Shown here: one piece after another, positions 44,851 through 54,600 of the stretch
Layout: the number at the start of each line of letters is the position of its first letter
Numbering within the stretch: position 1 is the stretch's first letter
Source: Verrucomicrobiia bacterium
GTDB lineage: Bacteria; Verrucomicrobiota; Verrucomicrobiia; Limisphaerales; JADLHS01
Assembly: GCA_026125285.1 (NCBI GenBank)
Contig: JAHCLO010000010.1
Coordinates: forward strand, 1 to 64,000
Direction: 5' to 3'
DNA: 64,000 nucleotides
The notes under the pieces: model-generated
Databases searched by the model: none
Seen by the model: only the letters and a program-made list of their open reading frames with translations
What the model was told of the DNA's origin: nothing
Translations under genes and position numbers: made by a program

Positions 44851-47742
44851 TCAGCTCACCGCTCCCACACACCGTCCGCAGAGCGTGGGATGCTCCGCAT
44901 GTCGGCCCACGTCCGTCTCCCAGTGCCAGCAGCGCTCGCATTTCTGGCCCTCGGCTCGGGCAACGGAAGCGACCACGGCGGCGCCGGCTTCTTCCGCAAG
45001 CTGCACCTGCGAGACGTTCAACAGTTCGCGCAGCGAATCCAGGTTCAACCGGGCATCGAGCATGAGCGGCCCGTCGCCGGTGAAGGTCAACCTGGCTTCC
45101 AGGGCCTTGCCGATTGCCTTGGCCTGGCGGGCCGTCTCCAGCACGGGCAGCGCCAGTTCGCGCAGCAGAAACAGGCTTTTCCAGGCTTCGACTTCCGCTG
45201 CCGGACGCTCGAAATCCTGCGGCTTCAGTGTGGTTTCGTGAACGGTTTCCGTCTTTCGGCCGGGCACCAACTCCCAGGCTTCGTCCGCGGTGAACGCCAG
45301 AATCGGCGACAGCATCTGGCACAAACCGGTCACCAAACGGTGCAAGGTGGTCTGGGTGGAACGGCGGCGAGCCGAATTCGCAGCATCGGTGTAGAGTCGG
45401 TCTTTGATCACGTCGTGATAAATCGCGGAGAGTTCCACGGCGATGAATTGACTCACCTGCTGGTAAACGACGTGGAACTCGCATTTGTCATACGCCGCGA
45501 GCACATCTTTGGTGAGACTCGCGAACTCGCCGAGTACCCAGCGATCGAGTCCGGTCAGTTGATCGTCCGGCACGGCGTGTTCTGCGGGATCAAAGTCGTA
45601 CAGGTTCGAGAGTTGATAACGCAGGGCGTTGCGGATGCCGCGATAGGTTTCGGACACTTTGCCGATGCGTTCCTCGCTCACGATGATGTCGTTGCGGAAA
45701 TCCTGCGACGAAACCCAGAGCCGCACCACGTCCGCGCCCCATTTCTTGATGTAAGCCTCGGAGGTTTGCGGTTTCTCGTAACCAGCCTGCCCCTGTTTGC
45801 TCTTGGAGATTTTCTCGCGATCGGCGTCCACCATGAAGCCGTGCGTGAGCACGGTTCGGTAAGGCGCCGCGCCGTTGCCGGCCAGCGAGAGCAGCAGGGA
45901 GGATTGAAACCAGCCGCGATGCTGGTCGCTGCCTTCGAGATACATGTCGCATTGGAAGGGATGCTCCTTGCCGGCGATTTCCGGGCGGCGTGCAATGACC
46001 GCCCGCGAGGAACTGCCGGAATCAATCCACACGTCCAGCGTGTCCTGGGATTTGGCCACGGCTTCCGCGCCGGACCAATTCCGGGGTTTGAGGAGTGACC
46101 AAAGGTCTGCGGTGGACTTCTCGAACCACACATTCGATCCGTGCTGCTCAATCAAGGCCGCTGCGTTGCGCACGATTTGTGCGTCCAGAATCGGTTCGCC
46201 CGCCGCGTCGTAGAAAGCGGGAATCGGCACGCCCCAGGTGCGTTGGCGCGAGATGCACCAGTCGGGGCGCGATTGCACGGCGCTTTTGATGCGGGCGACG
46301 CCCCAGTCGGGAATCCATTGCACCAGATCAATCTCGGCCAGGGCTTGCTGGCGGAAGGTTGCCGCCGACGTGAGGCGGTTGGCTTCCGTTGCGCCCGACC
46401 GCCTCGAGACCTCGGCGGCTACGTGGTCTATCTTGATGAACCACTGATCCATCGCCCGGAAAATGATCGGCGTCTTGCTGCGCCAGCAGTGCGGGTAGCT
46501 GTGATGATAATTCTCCTGATGCAACAGTGCCTGACGCACGCGCAGTTCGTGCAGCACGGCTTCGTTGGCGTCGCTCTTGCCATGCTTTTCGAGAATGGAC
46601 TTGCCCACCATTTCCGCCGGCATCTGTTGTTCGACTGGCAGATCGGTCGTGTGTGTGAAACGCCCATCGTCGTCCACCGGCGAGTAAATCCGCAGACCGT
46701 TCTGCCGGCCAAGATTATAGTCGTCCAAACCATGACCCGGCGCGATATGCACAAACCCCGTGCCGGTGTCGTTCGTCACGAAGTTGTCACCGGCCAACAG
46801 CTTCCCGGTGCGGTTGCAGAACGGATGCTGATATTCGAGTTGACTCAGGTGTCCGCCATCCAGGCTGCGGACGATCTGGTAATCCTCCCAGCCGCATTTC
46901 TGCGCCACCGCCGAGAGCAGGAACGCGGACACGATGAACTGTTCCTCACCCACCTGCACCAGCGAGTAGCTGAAGGTGTTATTGTACGCCACGGCCAGAT
47001 TCGCAGGCAGCGTCCAGGGCGTGGTGGTCCAGATGATGATGTTCACGCTGGGCCGACCAACGACCGGGAATTTCACGAACACGCTTTGGCTGACGTGATC
47101 CTGATATTCCACTTCCGCTTCGGCGAGCGCGGTGCGGCACGGGATGCTCCAGTAAACCGGCTTCTTGCCGCGATAGACAAAACCCTGTTCGACAATATCC
47201 GCAAACAGCCGCAACTCGTCCGCTTCGTATTCCTGGTTGAACGTAAGATAGGGATGGTCCCAATCGCCCAGCACGCCCAGGCGCTTGAATTGCGTGCGCT
47301 GGAGGTCAATGTACTTGCGGGCGTACGCCTCACAGGCTTTGCGGATCGTCGCGGCGTCGAAGGTCGTGGACGAGCCGTCCACTCCCGCAGCCGGGGCGGT
47401 TGCGCTTCCCTTGCGCAGTTCCTGCGAAACCTTGAACTCAATCGGGAGTCCGTGACAGTCCCAGCCCGGGATGTACGGCGCGCTGAAACCGCGAAGCGTC
47501 TTATACTTGATGATGATGTCCTTGAGAATCTTGTTCAGCGCGGTGCCGATGTGGACCTCGCCGTTGGCAAAGGGTGGACCGTCGTGCAAAACGAACTTCT
47601 CCGCCCGTGCCCGACCAGACTGTATTCTGGCATACAGGCCGTCCGCTTCCCACTTCTTGAGTCGCTCCGGTTCGCGGGTGACGAGGTCCGCCTTCATGGC
47701 GAAATCGGTGCGGGGCAGATTCAGTGTGTTCTTGTAATCCAT
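44851..47742 (-). CDS. ileS: Isoleucyl-tRNA synthetase
   Basis: 963 residues, normal length for IleRS. Class I motifs: PPFANGEVHIGTALNKILKD (the HIGH motif as HIGT) and KISKSKQG (KMSKS). The editing domain (about 190-400) and anticodon-binding domain follow, and a C-terminal zinc ribbon has CERCWHWETDVGR and CGRCVGAV. It charges tRNA-Ile with proofreading of valine. I see no T-box-like leader upstream. Confidence 0.95.
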   Translation of the reverse strand: MDYKNTLNLPRTDFAMKADLVTREPERLKKWEADGLYARIQSGRARAEKFVLHDGPPFANGEVHIGTALNKILKDIIIKYKTLRGFSAPYIPGWDCHGLPIEFKVSQELRKGSATAPAAGVDGSSTTFDAATIRKACEAYARKYIDLQRTQFKRLGVLGDWDHPYLTFNQEYEADELRLFADIVEQGFVYRGKKPVYWSIPCRTALAEAEVEYQDHVSQSVFVKFPVVGRPSVNIIIWTTTPWTLPANLAVAYNNTFSYSLVQVGEEQFIVSAFLLSAVAQKCGWEDYQIVRSLDGGHLSQLEYQHPFCNRTGKLLAGDNFVTNDTGTGFVHIAPGHGLDDYNLGRQNGLRIYSPVDDDGRFTHTTDLPVEQQMPAEMVGKSILEKHGKSDANEAVLHELRVRQALLHQENYHHSYPHCWRSKTPIIFRAMDQWFIKIDHVAAEVSRRSGATEANRLTSAATFRQQALAEIDLVQWIPDWGVARIKSAVQSRPDWCISRQRTWGVPIPAFYDAAGEPILDAQIVRNAAALIEQHGSNVWFEKSTADLWSLLKPRNWSGAEAVAKSQDTLDVWIDSGSSSRAVIARRPEIAGKEHPFQCDMYLEGSDQHRGWFQSSLLLSLAGNGAAPYRTVLTHGFMVDADREKISKSKQGQAGYEKPQTSEAYIKKWGADVVRLWVSSQDFRNDIIVSEERIGKVSETYRGIRNALRYQLSNLYDFDPAEHAVPDDQLTGLDRWVLGEFASLTKDVLAAYDKCEFHVVYQQVSQFIAVELSAIYHDVIKDRLYTDAANSARRRSTQTTLHRLVTGLCQMLSPILAFTADEAWELVPGRKTETVHETTLKPQDFERPAAEVEAWKSLFLLRELALPVLETARQAKAIGKALEARLTFTGDGPLMLDARLNLDSLRELLNVSQVQLAEEAGAAVVASVARAEGQKCERCWHWETDVGRHAEHPTLCGRCVGAVS

Positions 47743-48144
47743 GATGGTTGCTCAGGAGCGCCAGACGGTAACAACCGGCAGGAAGGGTGTCAATTGACGC
47801 CATCGGCGGTGACATCGGCGGCACTGAATTCCAACTAGCGGCGGATCGCACTGTGCGATTGGCCCCGCCTCTTGAACGGCTGACCCCGGTTTGGCAGGGC
47901 AAGAAATGGTTAGCAAATGGCAAAAGGCGTGAGGAAAGCTGGTGTTTGCGGCACCATTCTCCACCCTGAGGTAGCAGGAAGTGTCGGCGAATGAGCCGGG
48001 ACGACAACGCTACTGAATCGCTGTGAGAAACAAGCCGACCAGACGGCGGTTCTCGACGAAAGGCGGTCACGCCTTCCCCGTAAGCCGATTTTTGTTTTCA
48101 ATTCCTGCCGAGCGCCTGGCCCATCACCTGAAAGGATCCTGGAT
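47743..48144. other. Intergenic region between ileS and the hdr operon
   Basis: A 402-bp gap between divergent starts. It should contain the promoters of ileS and the hdr/mvh operon. I see no clear boxes, hairpin or reading frame; AAAGGAT lies 10-15 bp before the hdrC start as a plausible ribosome site. Confidence 0.4.
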
Positions 48145-48744
48145 ATGATGGAAATCCCCCGCACGATCAAATACGAAGCCGACCGAGTACGAGGATTTTC
48201 AGACGAGATCATGAGCGTCTCGGGCTGCGAGCAGCTCAAGAGTTGCATCCAGTGCGGCACGTGTTCCGGGACCTGCCCGCTCAGCATCTACATGGATTTC
48301 TCCCCACGCCAGGTCATGGCCCTGGTGCGGGCTGACTTCAAGAACGAGGTCTTGAGCAGCAAGACCGTCTGGCTTTGTGCCTCCTGTTACGCCTGCACGG
48401 TCGAATGTCCGCGCGAGATTCGCATCACGGACATCATGTATGCGCTCAAGCAGCGCGCCATCAAGGAAGGCATTTATCCGAAGCGGTTCCCGATTCCAAT
48501 TCTGGCAAAAGAATTCTCCGACATGGTTCGACGCAAGGGGCGCATCACCGAGACCTTGCTGGTGATGCGGCTGTTCCTCAAGGCCAACTGGCGCGCCGTG
48601 CTCAGTTCCTGGCGGCTGGGGTTGGGTTTGATTAAGACCGGGCGCTTCGTGGTCAGGGCCGAACGAATCGAACGTCAGGCCGAGCTACAGAACATGCTCG
48701 CCGCGGCTGGTAACAATAATGCCAGACCAAAGGAGGCTGCATGA
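48145..48744 (+). CDS. hdrC: Heterodisulfide reductase subunit C-like iron-sulfur protein
   Basis: 199 residues, soluble. Two [4Fe-4S] sites of ferredoxin type: C34-x2-C37-x2-C40-x3-C44 and C78-x2-C81-x2-C84-x3-C88. HdrC passes electrons between HdrA and the catalytic HdrB. A second ATG lies 3 bp downstream. The stop overlaps hdrB by 4 bp. First gene of an operon running through mvhA. Confidence 0.88.
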   Translation: MMEIPRTIKYEADRVRGFSDEIMSVSGCEQLKSCIQCGTCSGTCPLSIYMDFSPRQVMALVRADFKNEVLSSKTVWLCASCYACTVECPREIRITDIMYALKQRAIKEGIYPKRFPIPILAKEFSDMVRRKGRITETLLVMRLFLKANWRAVLSSWRLGLGLIKTGRFVVRAERIERQAELQNMLAAAGNNNARPKEAA

Positions 48745-49613
48745 AATATAGCTACTTTCCCGGTTGTTCCCTCAAAGGTCTGGGCCGCGCTTATGAAGAG
48801 TCACTGCTTCCGGTGATGAAACACCTGGGCGTCGAGCTTCAGGAGTTGGACGATTGGAACTGCTGCGGCGCCACCGCCTACATGTCCGTGGATGAGGCCA
48901 AGGCGGGCGTGCTGGCGGCGCGCAACCTCGCCATCGCCGAAAAACAAGGCCCACAGGATCTGCTCACCCCGTGCAGCGCCTGCTACCTCGTGCTTAACAA
49001 AACCAAACACAACGTGGATGACTTCCCTGACATCCGTGACACCGTCCACCGCGCGCTCCGCAGCGCCCATCTCACCTACACGGGCGCCACCAAGGTCCGC
49101 CATCCGCTCGATGTGCTGGTGCATGACGTGGGGCTGGATGTCATCAAGGAAAAAGTCGTGCGACCGCTCAAGGGCCTGAAGGTTGCGCCCTACTACGGCT
49201 GCCAGGTGGTGCGGCCCTACTCGACCTTCGACGACGCGTGGAACCCGACAACCATGGATCGCCTGCTGGCCACGCTCGGCGCGGAGGTGGTTCATTATCC
49301 GCTCAAAACCAAATGCTGCGGCGGCAGCCTGACCGGCACGTTGCCGGAGGCCGGACTGCGCCTGACTTACATTTTACTGAAGGAAGCCGTGCGCCGCGGC
49401 GCGGACGTGATCGCCACCATCTGCCCGCTCTGCCAGTTCAACCTGGACGCCTACCACGACCAGATTGACCGGCGCTGGGGCCAGACACGCATCGCGACGG
49501 TTTATTTCACACAACTGATGGGACTGGCCTTCGGCTTTTCGGAGAAAGAGCTGGGTCTGGACCGGAACTTTATTCCCATGAAACCCCTGCAAACCGCAAC
49601 GGCGACGGTATGA
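48741..49613 (+). CDS. hdrB: Heterodisulfide reductase subunit B-like protein (two CCG domains)
   Basis: 290 residues. Two cysteine-rich CCG domains: C9...C41-C42...C78-x2-C81 and C154...C192-C193...C228-x2-C231. In the methanogen enzyme these bind two non-cubane [4Fe-4S] clusters and reduce the CoM-S-S-CoB disulfide. In a bacterium the acceptor must differ; it is unknown. Overlaps hdrC and hdrA by 4 bp each. Confidence 0.9.
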   Translation: MKYSYFPGCSLKGLGRAYEESLLPVMKHLGVELQELDDWNCCGATAYMSVDEAKAGVLAARNLAIAEKQGPQDLLTPCSACYLVLNKTKHNVDDFPDIRDTVHRALRSAHLTYTGATKVRHPLDVLVHDVGLDVIKEKVVRPLKGLKVAPYYGCQVVRPYSTFDDAWNPTTMDRLLATLGAEVVHYPLKTKCCGGSLTGTLPEAGLRLTYILLKEAVRRGADVIATICPLCQFNLDAYHDQIDRRWGQTRIATVYFTQLMGLAFGFSEKELGLDRNFIPMKPLQTATATV

Positions 49614-51607
49614 GCACAACCAATGGCAACGGCGACGTTCGCATCGGCTTCTACGTCTGCCACTGCGGCAGCAACATCGCGGCGATGGTGGATTGCCCGG
49701 CCGTCTCGGAATATGTCGCCAAACTTCCCGGCGTTGTCGTCTCGCGCGACTACAAGTACATGTGCTCTGATCCGGGCCAGGAGTTGATTCAGCAGGACAT
49801 CAAGGAGCACCAATTGAATCGCGTGGTCGTGGCGTCGTGTTCGCCGCTGTTGCACGAACACACCTTCCGCAACGCCTGCGCGGCGGGTGGGTTGAACCCG
49901 TTCTATTTCCAGATGGTGAACATCCGCGAGCACGACTCGTGGGTTCACAGTGACCGCACGGAGGCGACGGCCAAGGCGAAGGCGCTCGCGCACGCCGCCA
50001 TCCGTCGCGTGCGTTTCCACCGCGCGCTGGAGCCGACGCGCGTCAACATCCATCCCGACACGCTCATCATCGGCGGCGGGATTGCGGGCATCCACGCGGC
50101 GCTGCTATTGGCCAACGCGGGCAAGAAGGTGTTCTTGGTGGAACGCGAGCCGAGCATCGGCGGCCACATGGCACAACTGGACAAGACCTTCCCCACGCTC
50201 GATTGCTCGGCCTGCATCCTCACCCCCAAAATGTCCGCCATCCGTTCGCATCCGAACATCACGCTGTGGACTTACTCGGAGGTCGCGAAGGTGGACGGCT
50301 ACGTGGGCAATTACACCGTCACCGTGAAACGCAAGCCGCGGTTCATTGACGAGGAATTGTGCGTCGGCTGCCAGGAGTGCATCAAGGCGTGCGTGTTCAA
50401 AGAGCCGAAGTTCCCGGATGAATTCAACGTCGGCCTCGGCAAACGCAAACCAATTTACATTCCGTTTCCACAAGCTGTGCCACAGGTCGTGCTGATTGAT
50501 CCCGAGCGCTGCATCCAGGTCAAGACCGGCAAGTGCAAGCAGACCTGTGTGGAGGCCTGCGCCGACCGACACGCGATTGATTTTGCGCAGAAACAAGAAC
50601 TCGTCGAAATCAAGGTAGGAAACATCATCGTCGCCACAGGCTACAAGCTCTTCGACGCCACGCGCATTCCGCAATACGGTTACGGACGTTACCCGAACGT
50701 GTTCACTTCGCTGGAACTGGAGCGCCTCGTCAACAGCAGCGGGCCGACGACCGGCGAAATCCTCTTGCGCAACGGACAGCATCCCAAGTCGGTGGGCTTC
50801 ATCCTCTGCGTCGGCTCGCGCGACCTGAAGACGAACCGCTGGTGTTCGCGCACCTGCTGCATGCACTCGATGAAGCTCGCCCAGCTCATCCGCGAGCACA
50901 CCGACGCCGACGTGACGATTTTCTACATGGACATTCGCGCGCCAGGCAAGGGCTGTGAGGAGTTCTACGACAAGTCGCTTCGGGACGGCATCCAGTTCGT
51001 GCGCGGACGCGTGGCTGAGGTCACGGATTGGGCGCTCTCGCCGGAGGAGGAGGGCAAACTCGTCATCCGCGTCGAAGACACGCTGGCCGGTTTCGTCCGC
51101 CGCATCCCGGTGGACATGATCGTGCTGGCGACAGGCATGGAGCCGCAGGCTGACGCGCAGGACGTGCGGCGGTTGCTGAACATGAGCTGCAGTTCGGAAG
51201 GCTGGTTTCTTGAACGACATCCCAAGCTCGCCCCTGTGGCCACGTTCACCGACGGTATTTTCATCGCCGGCTGTTGCCAGGGGCCGAAGGATATTCCGGA
51301 CAGCATCGCGCAGGCAGGGGCCGCGGCGGCGGAGGCGCTGTCGCTGATTGACAAGGGCTACATCGAGCAGGAGCCGAACACGGCTTACATCGAGGAAGCA
51401 GATTGCTCCGGCTGCAAGTCGTGCATCCCGCTCTGCCCCTACACCGCAATCCTGTTCGACGAATCGAAGCAAAAAGCCGTCATCCACGCCGCGCTCTGCA
51501 AAGGCTGCGGCACGTGTGTCGCCTCATGCCCGAGCGGTTCGATCAAACAAAACCTGTTCGAGGACGAGGAGATTTTCAGCGAGATCGAAGGAGTGCTGGC
51601 GATGTGA
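49610..51607 (+). CDS. hdrA: Heterodisulfide reductase subunit A-like bifurcating flavoprotein
   Basis: 665 residues, usual length. An N-terminal cysteine region (C17, C19, C29, C52, C77) leads to the FAD-binding TLIIGGGIAGIHAALLLANAG at about 151 and the HdrA signature around LDCSACILTP. A ferredoxin-like insert has C251/C254/C257/C261 and C301/C309/C313/C317. Two C-terminal [4Fe-4S] sites are C599/C602/C605/C609 and C630/C633/C636/C640. HdrA holds the flavin that splits electron pairs between ferredoxin and the HdrB branch, with electrons from MvhADG. The next gene, a secreted repeat protein, starts 31 bp later. Confidence 0.93.
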   Translation: MSTTNGNGDVRIGFYVCHCGSNIAAMVDCPAVSEYVAKLPGVVVSRDYKYMCSDPGQELIQQDIKEHQLNRVVVASCSPLLHEHTFRNACAAGGLNPFYFQMVNIREHDSWVHSDRTEATAKAKALAHAAIRRVRFHRALEPTRVNIHPDTLIIGGGIAGIHAALLLANAGKKVFLVEREPSIGGHMAQLDKTFPTLDCSACILTPKMSAIRSHPNITLWTYSEVAKVDGYVGNYTVTVKRKPRFIDEELCVGCQECIKACVFKEPKFPDEFNVGLGKRKPIYIPFPQAVPQVVLIDPERCIQVKTGKCKQTCVEACADRHAIDFAQKQELVEIKVGNIIVATGYKLFDATRIPQYGYGRYPNVFTSLELERLVNSSGPTTGEILLRNGQHPKSVGFILCVGSRDLKTNRWCSRTCCMHSMKLAQLIREHTDADVTIFYMDIRAPGKGCEEFYDKSLRDGIQFVRGRVAEVTDWALSPEEEGKLVIRVEDTLAGFVRRIPVDMIVLATGMEPQADAQDVRRLLNMSCSSEGWFLERHPKLAPVATFTDGIFIAGCCQGPKDIPDSIAQAGAAAAEALSLIDKGYIEQEPNTAYIEEADCSGCKSCIPLCPYTAILFDESKQKAVIHAALCKGCGTCVASCPSGSIKQNLFEDEEIFSEIEGVLAM

Positions 51608-51638
51608 AAATCCGAAACGCGAAAGCGAAAGAAAAACC

Positions 51639-54600
51639 ATGAAAAGCACGGAATTTAAACGGCTCGTGTTGACCTGGGTATGCCCGGTTGTGCTCGGCGC
51701 GAGTCTGCTCTTGTCTGTCCATGCCCGCGGTGCAGTTGCAGTTACCGTCAGCCCCGCGATCATCACTAATGATTTCGTCGGCAAGATTTCGATCTCTGTC
51801 ACCGGATTGACGGCGGGCCAGACCATCCGCGTGGAGAATTATGGGGATCTCAACGCTAACGGCGTGGTCAACGAGGTGGATTATGTTATGCGAAGCTTCA
51901 CGGTAACGGATGGTCAGATACCCTTGCTGGCAGGCTGCACCAATCTGAACGTCCCAGGAGATGAAGATGCGCTGACCAACGGGCAAATACGCACAGAATT
52001 ACTTTTCCCGGGAGTTGATTCGGTTCTCGACCGCATTGCTGCGAAATACCTCGTTCGCGTTTCGGATCCGATTGGATCCTTCACGCCGATCACGAATTCC
52101 TTCGAGGTCCGGCAGCGGGTGTACCCGCAAGGTGTCATGGGCAAGGTAGTGGCCGGTGGCACGGGGCTTCCGTTGACAAACGCAGTTGTCGTTGCAATTT
52201 TCCAGAAACAACCGGGCGGGTTGGCCGCAGTCGCAGACGCTGACGGGAATTACACTCTCTACAGTCCACCGGGGAACTACGTGTTGATCGTGATACACAG
52301 CGGCTACGTCCTGGACCCAAACGAAGGGCTTGTGTCCGTTAGTTCCAATGCGTTCGCGGTGAAAAACCTTACCAACAACACCACACCTTGGACGGTTTCA
52401 GGTCAGTTGAGGGACAGCGCCAGCGGCACGGGCTTGGCAGGATTGTTCATTGAGGCAAACAGCTCCAGCGGGTTTTTCACCGGCACTTTCACCGACACCA
52501 ATGGCAACTACACCCTTAAGGTGACTCCGGGAGAATGGCGTTTCGGGCCAAATGAAAGTCAACTCGCGCAGGTGGGTTACCTTAGATTGAGCAGTAAAGC
52601 AGTCACCAACGTCAGCAGCGACGTTTCCAATCTCAATTTCCCGGTAACGAAAGCGACAGCGTTGATCTATGGACGGATTACGGACAATTTCATGAATCCA
52701 GTCGTGGGCATTGAGTTCCGTGCGAATGACTATAACACCAACTCGTTCGAAGCCCGTGGCAGAAGCTTTCCAGCCGATGGGAGCTATGCGCTCGGAGTCA
52801 AGGCAGGCACGTGGTGGGTCCGGGCAGAGGAGGACGAGTTGTCTCAGTTGGGTTTGTCCACTTCCGACACGCTTGTTACCGTTACCAACGGTCAAGCGAT
52901 GCGGGTGGATTTCACCGCCTACCGTCTCCAAGTCACGTTGCTTTTCCTACCTTCCTGCACGGAAGGCTCGCTTTACTCCGTCCAACTCACCGCCGCTTAC
53001 GGACAGCCGCCTTATACTTGGTCGCTTGCCCCTGCGTCGAGCCCGTTGCCGGAGGGATTGGCACTCTCCGCGAACGGCGTCATTTCTGGTGTGGCTTCAA
53101 GCGCAGGTATGTCCAGCATTGTGGTACGCGCCACCGACACCAGCGCGTTCATCGCGGATCAACCCTTGACACTCGTGGTCTTGCCACGCGACGCAGGCAC
53201 GCCACCAATGCAATGGGATGACCGGTTCGTGCCCAATGGTGTGAATGGCCCCGTCTATGCCATTGCAGTTAGCGGGAACAACATTTATGTCGGAGGCGCG
53301 TTTTCCATCGCGGGGGGAGTTGCCGCCAACAACATCGCGGTTTGGAACGGCCGAAGTTGGTCTGCGTTAGGCAGTGGAGTGGACGGGCAGGTGAACGCCA
53401 TTTTCGTGAACGGAGCGGAGGTGTACGTAGGCGGCCAGTTTGTCAGCGCCGGCGGAGCCAGCGCTCCCGGCATCGCGACATGGAACGGATTGAGTTGGTC
53501 TGGGTTGGGCAGCGGTATGAACGGCAGCGTCTATGCGCTGGCTGCCACCGGCGATGGACGATTGTTTGCGGCTGGTTCGTTTACAATGGCCAGCGGCGTG
53601 AGCGCCAGCCGTATTGCACAATGGAATGGCGCCAGCTGGTCGGCCTTGGGCGATGGCGTGAACGACACGGTGCTGGCGTTGGTTGCCAGTGGAACCGACC
53701 TGTACGCGGGCGGTGCTTTTACAACCGCGGGCGGATCAACCGCAAGCCATGTGGCGAAATGGAGCGGCGCGGACTGGTCCGCTCTCGGCAATGGCTGCAA
53801 CGGGAATGTGCTGGCGCTGGCGGCAACTGGAACCGATGTTTACGCGAGCGGCACATTCACGTCGGCGGGCAGCGTCAGCGCCCTGAACATCGCCAGGTGG
53901 AACGGGGGCAACTGGCTCGCCTTGGGAAGCGGCGTGGGGGACACGAACTCCTCCGTCTCGGCGATGCTTGCAGTGGGGACGAACTTGTATGTGGGTGGTC
54001 GTTTTAGTTCGGTGGCCGGCTTAAGTTCGACCAATACGGCCATTTGGAACGGGAGCAGTTGGTTGCCATCTGGAATCGGCGTGGGGAATGAATCTTCTAG
54101 TGTTCAAGCCATCGCGGCGGGTCCGGCGGAGGGCTACGTTGGAGGAACCTTCACCACGGCAAGCGAAACTCCGGCGAATCATATCGCGCGTTTCACACCC
54201 AGTGGTTGGACGGTATTGGGCGAGGGTCTTGGTGGTGCCTCCCCGACGGCCGCAGCCATCGCCGTGTCTGGAGAAGATGTATATGTGGGGGGCGGTTTCT
54301 TCGGCGCGGGCAGTGCATCCGCACGCTCCGTAGCTCGCTGGGACGGCAATTCCTGGTGGGATGTGGGGAGGGGATTCGACGGCCCGGTTTACGCCTTGGC
54401 CATGGCGGGCACCGAACTCTACGCGGGAGGTTCATTCAGTTGGAGCTACACCGGCGAGTACGTATGGTTTATCGCCCGATGGAACGGCTCCACTTGGGTA
54501 AACTTGGGTAGCGGCCTGAATCTACCCGTCAGAGCGATTGCTGTCAGCGGCACCGACCTTTATGCGGGCGGAGATTTCACAACTGCGGGCGGTGCAAGTG

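Noticed and set aside
46141..47838. 565-residue plus-strand open frame opposite ileS
   Set aside because: It is antisense to an intact isoleucyl-tRNA synthetase, has no domain pattern, and has the Arg/Val-rich composition typical of antisense frames in high-GC DNA. The same applies to long antisense frames at 2140-3579, 10789-12411, 50105-51487 and 56912-58228.
47743..48144. T-box or other riboswitch upstream of ileS
   Set aside because: No specifier-loop, T-box sequence or terminator/antiterminator pair could be found, and T-boxes are not expected in this phylum.
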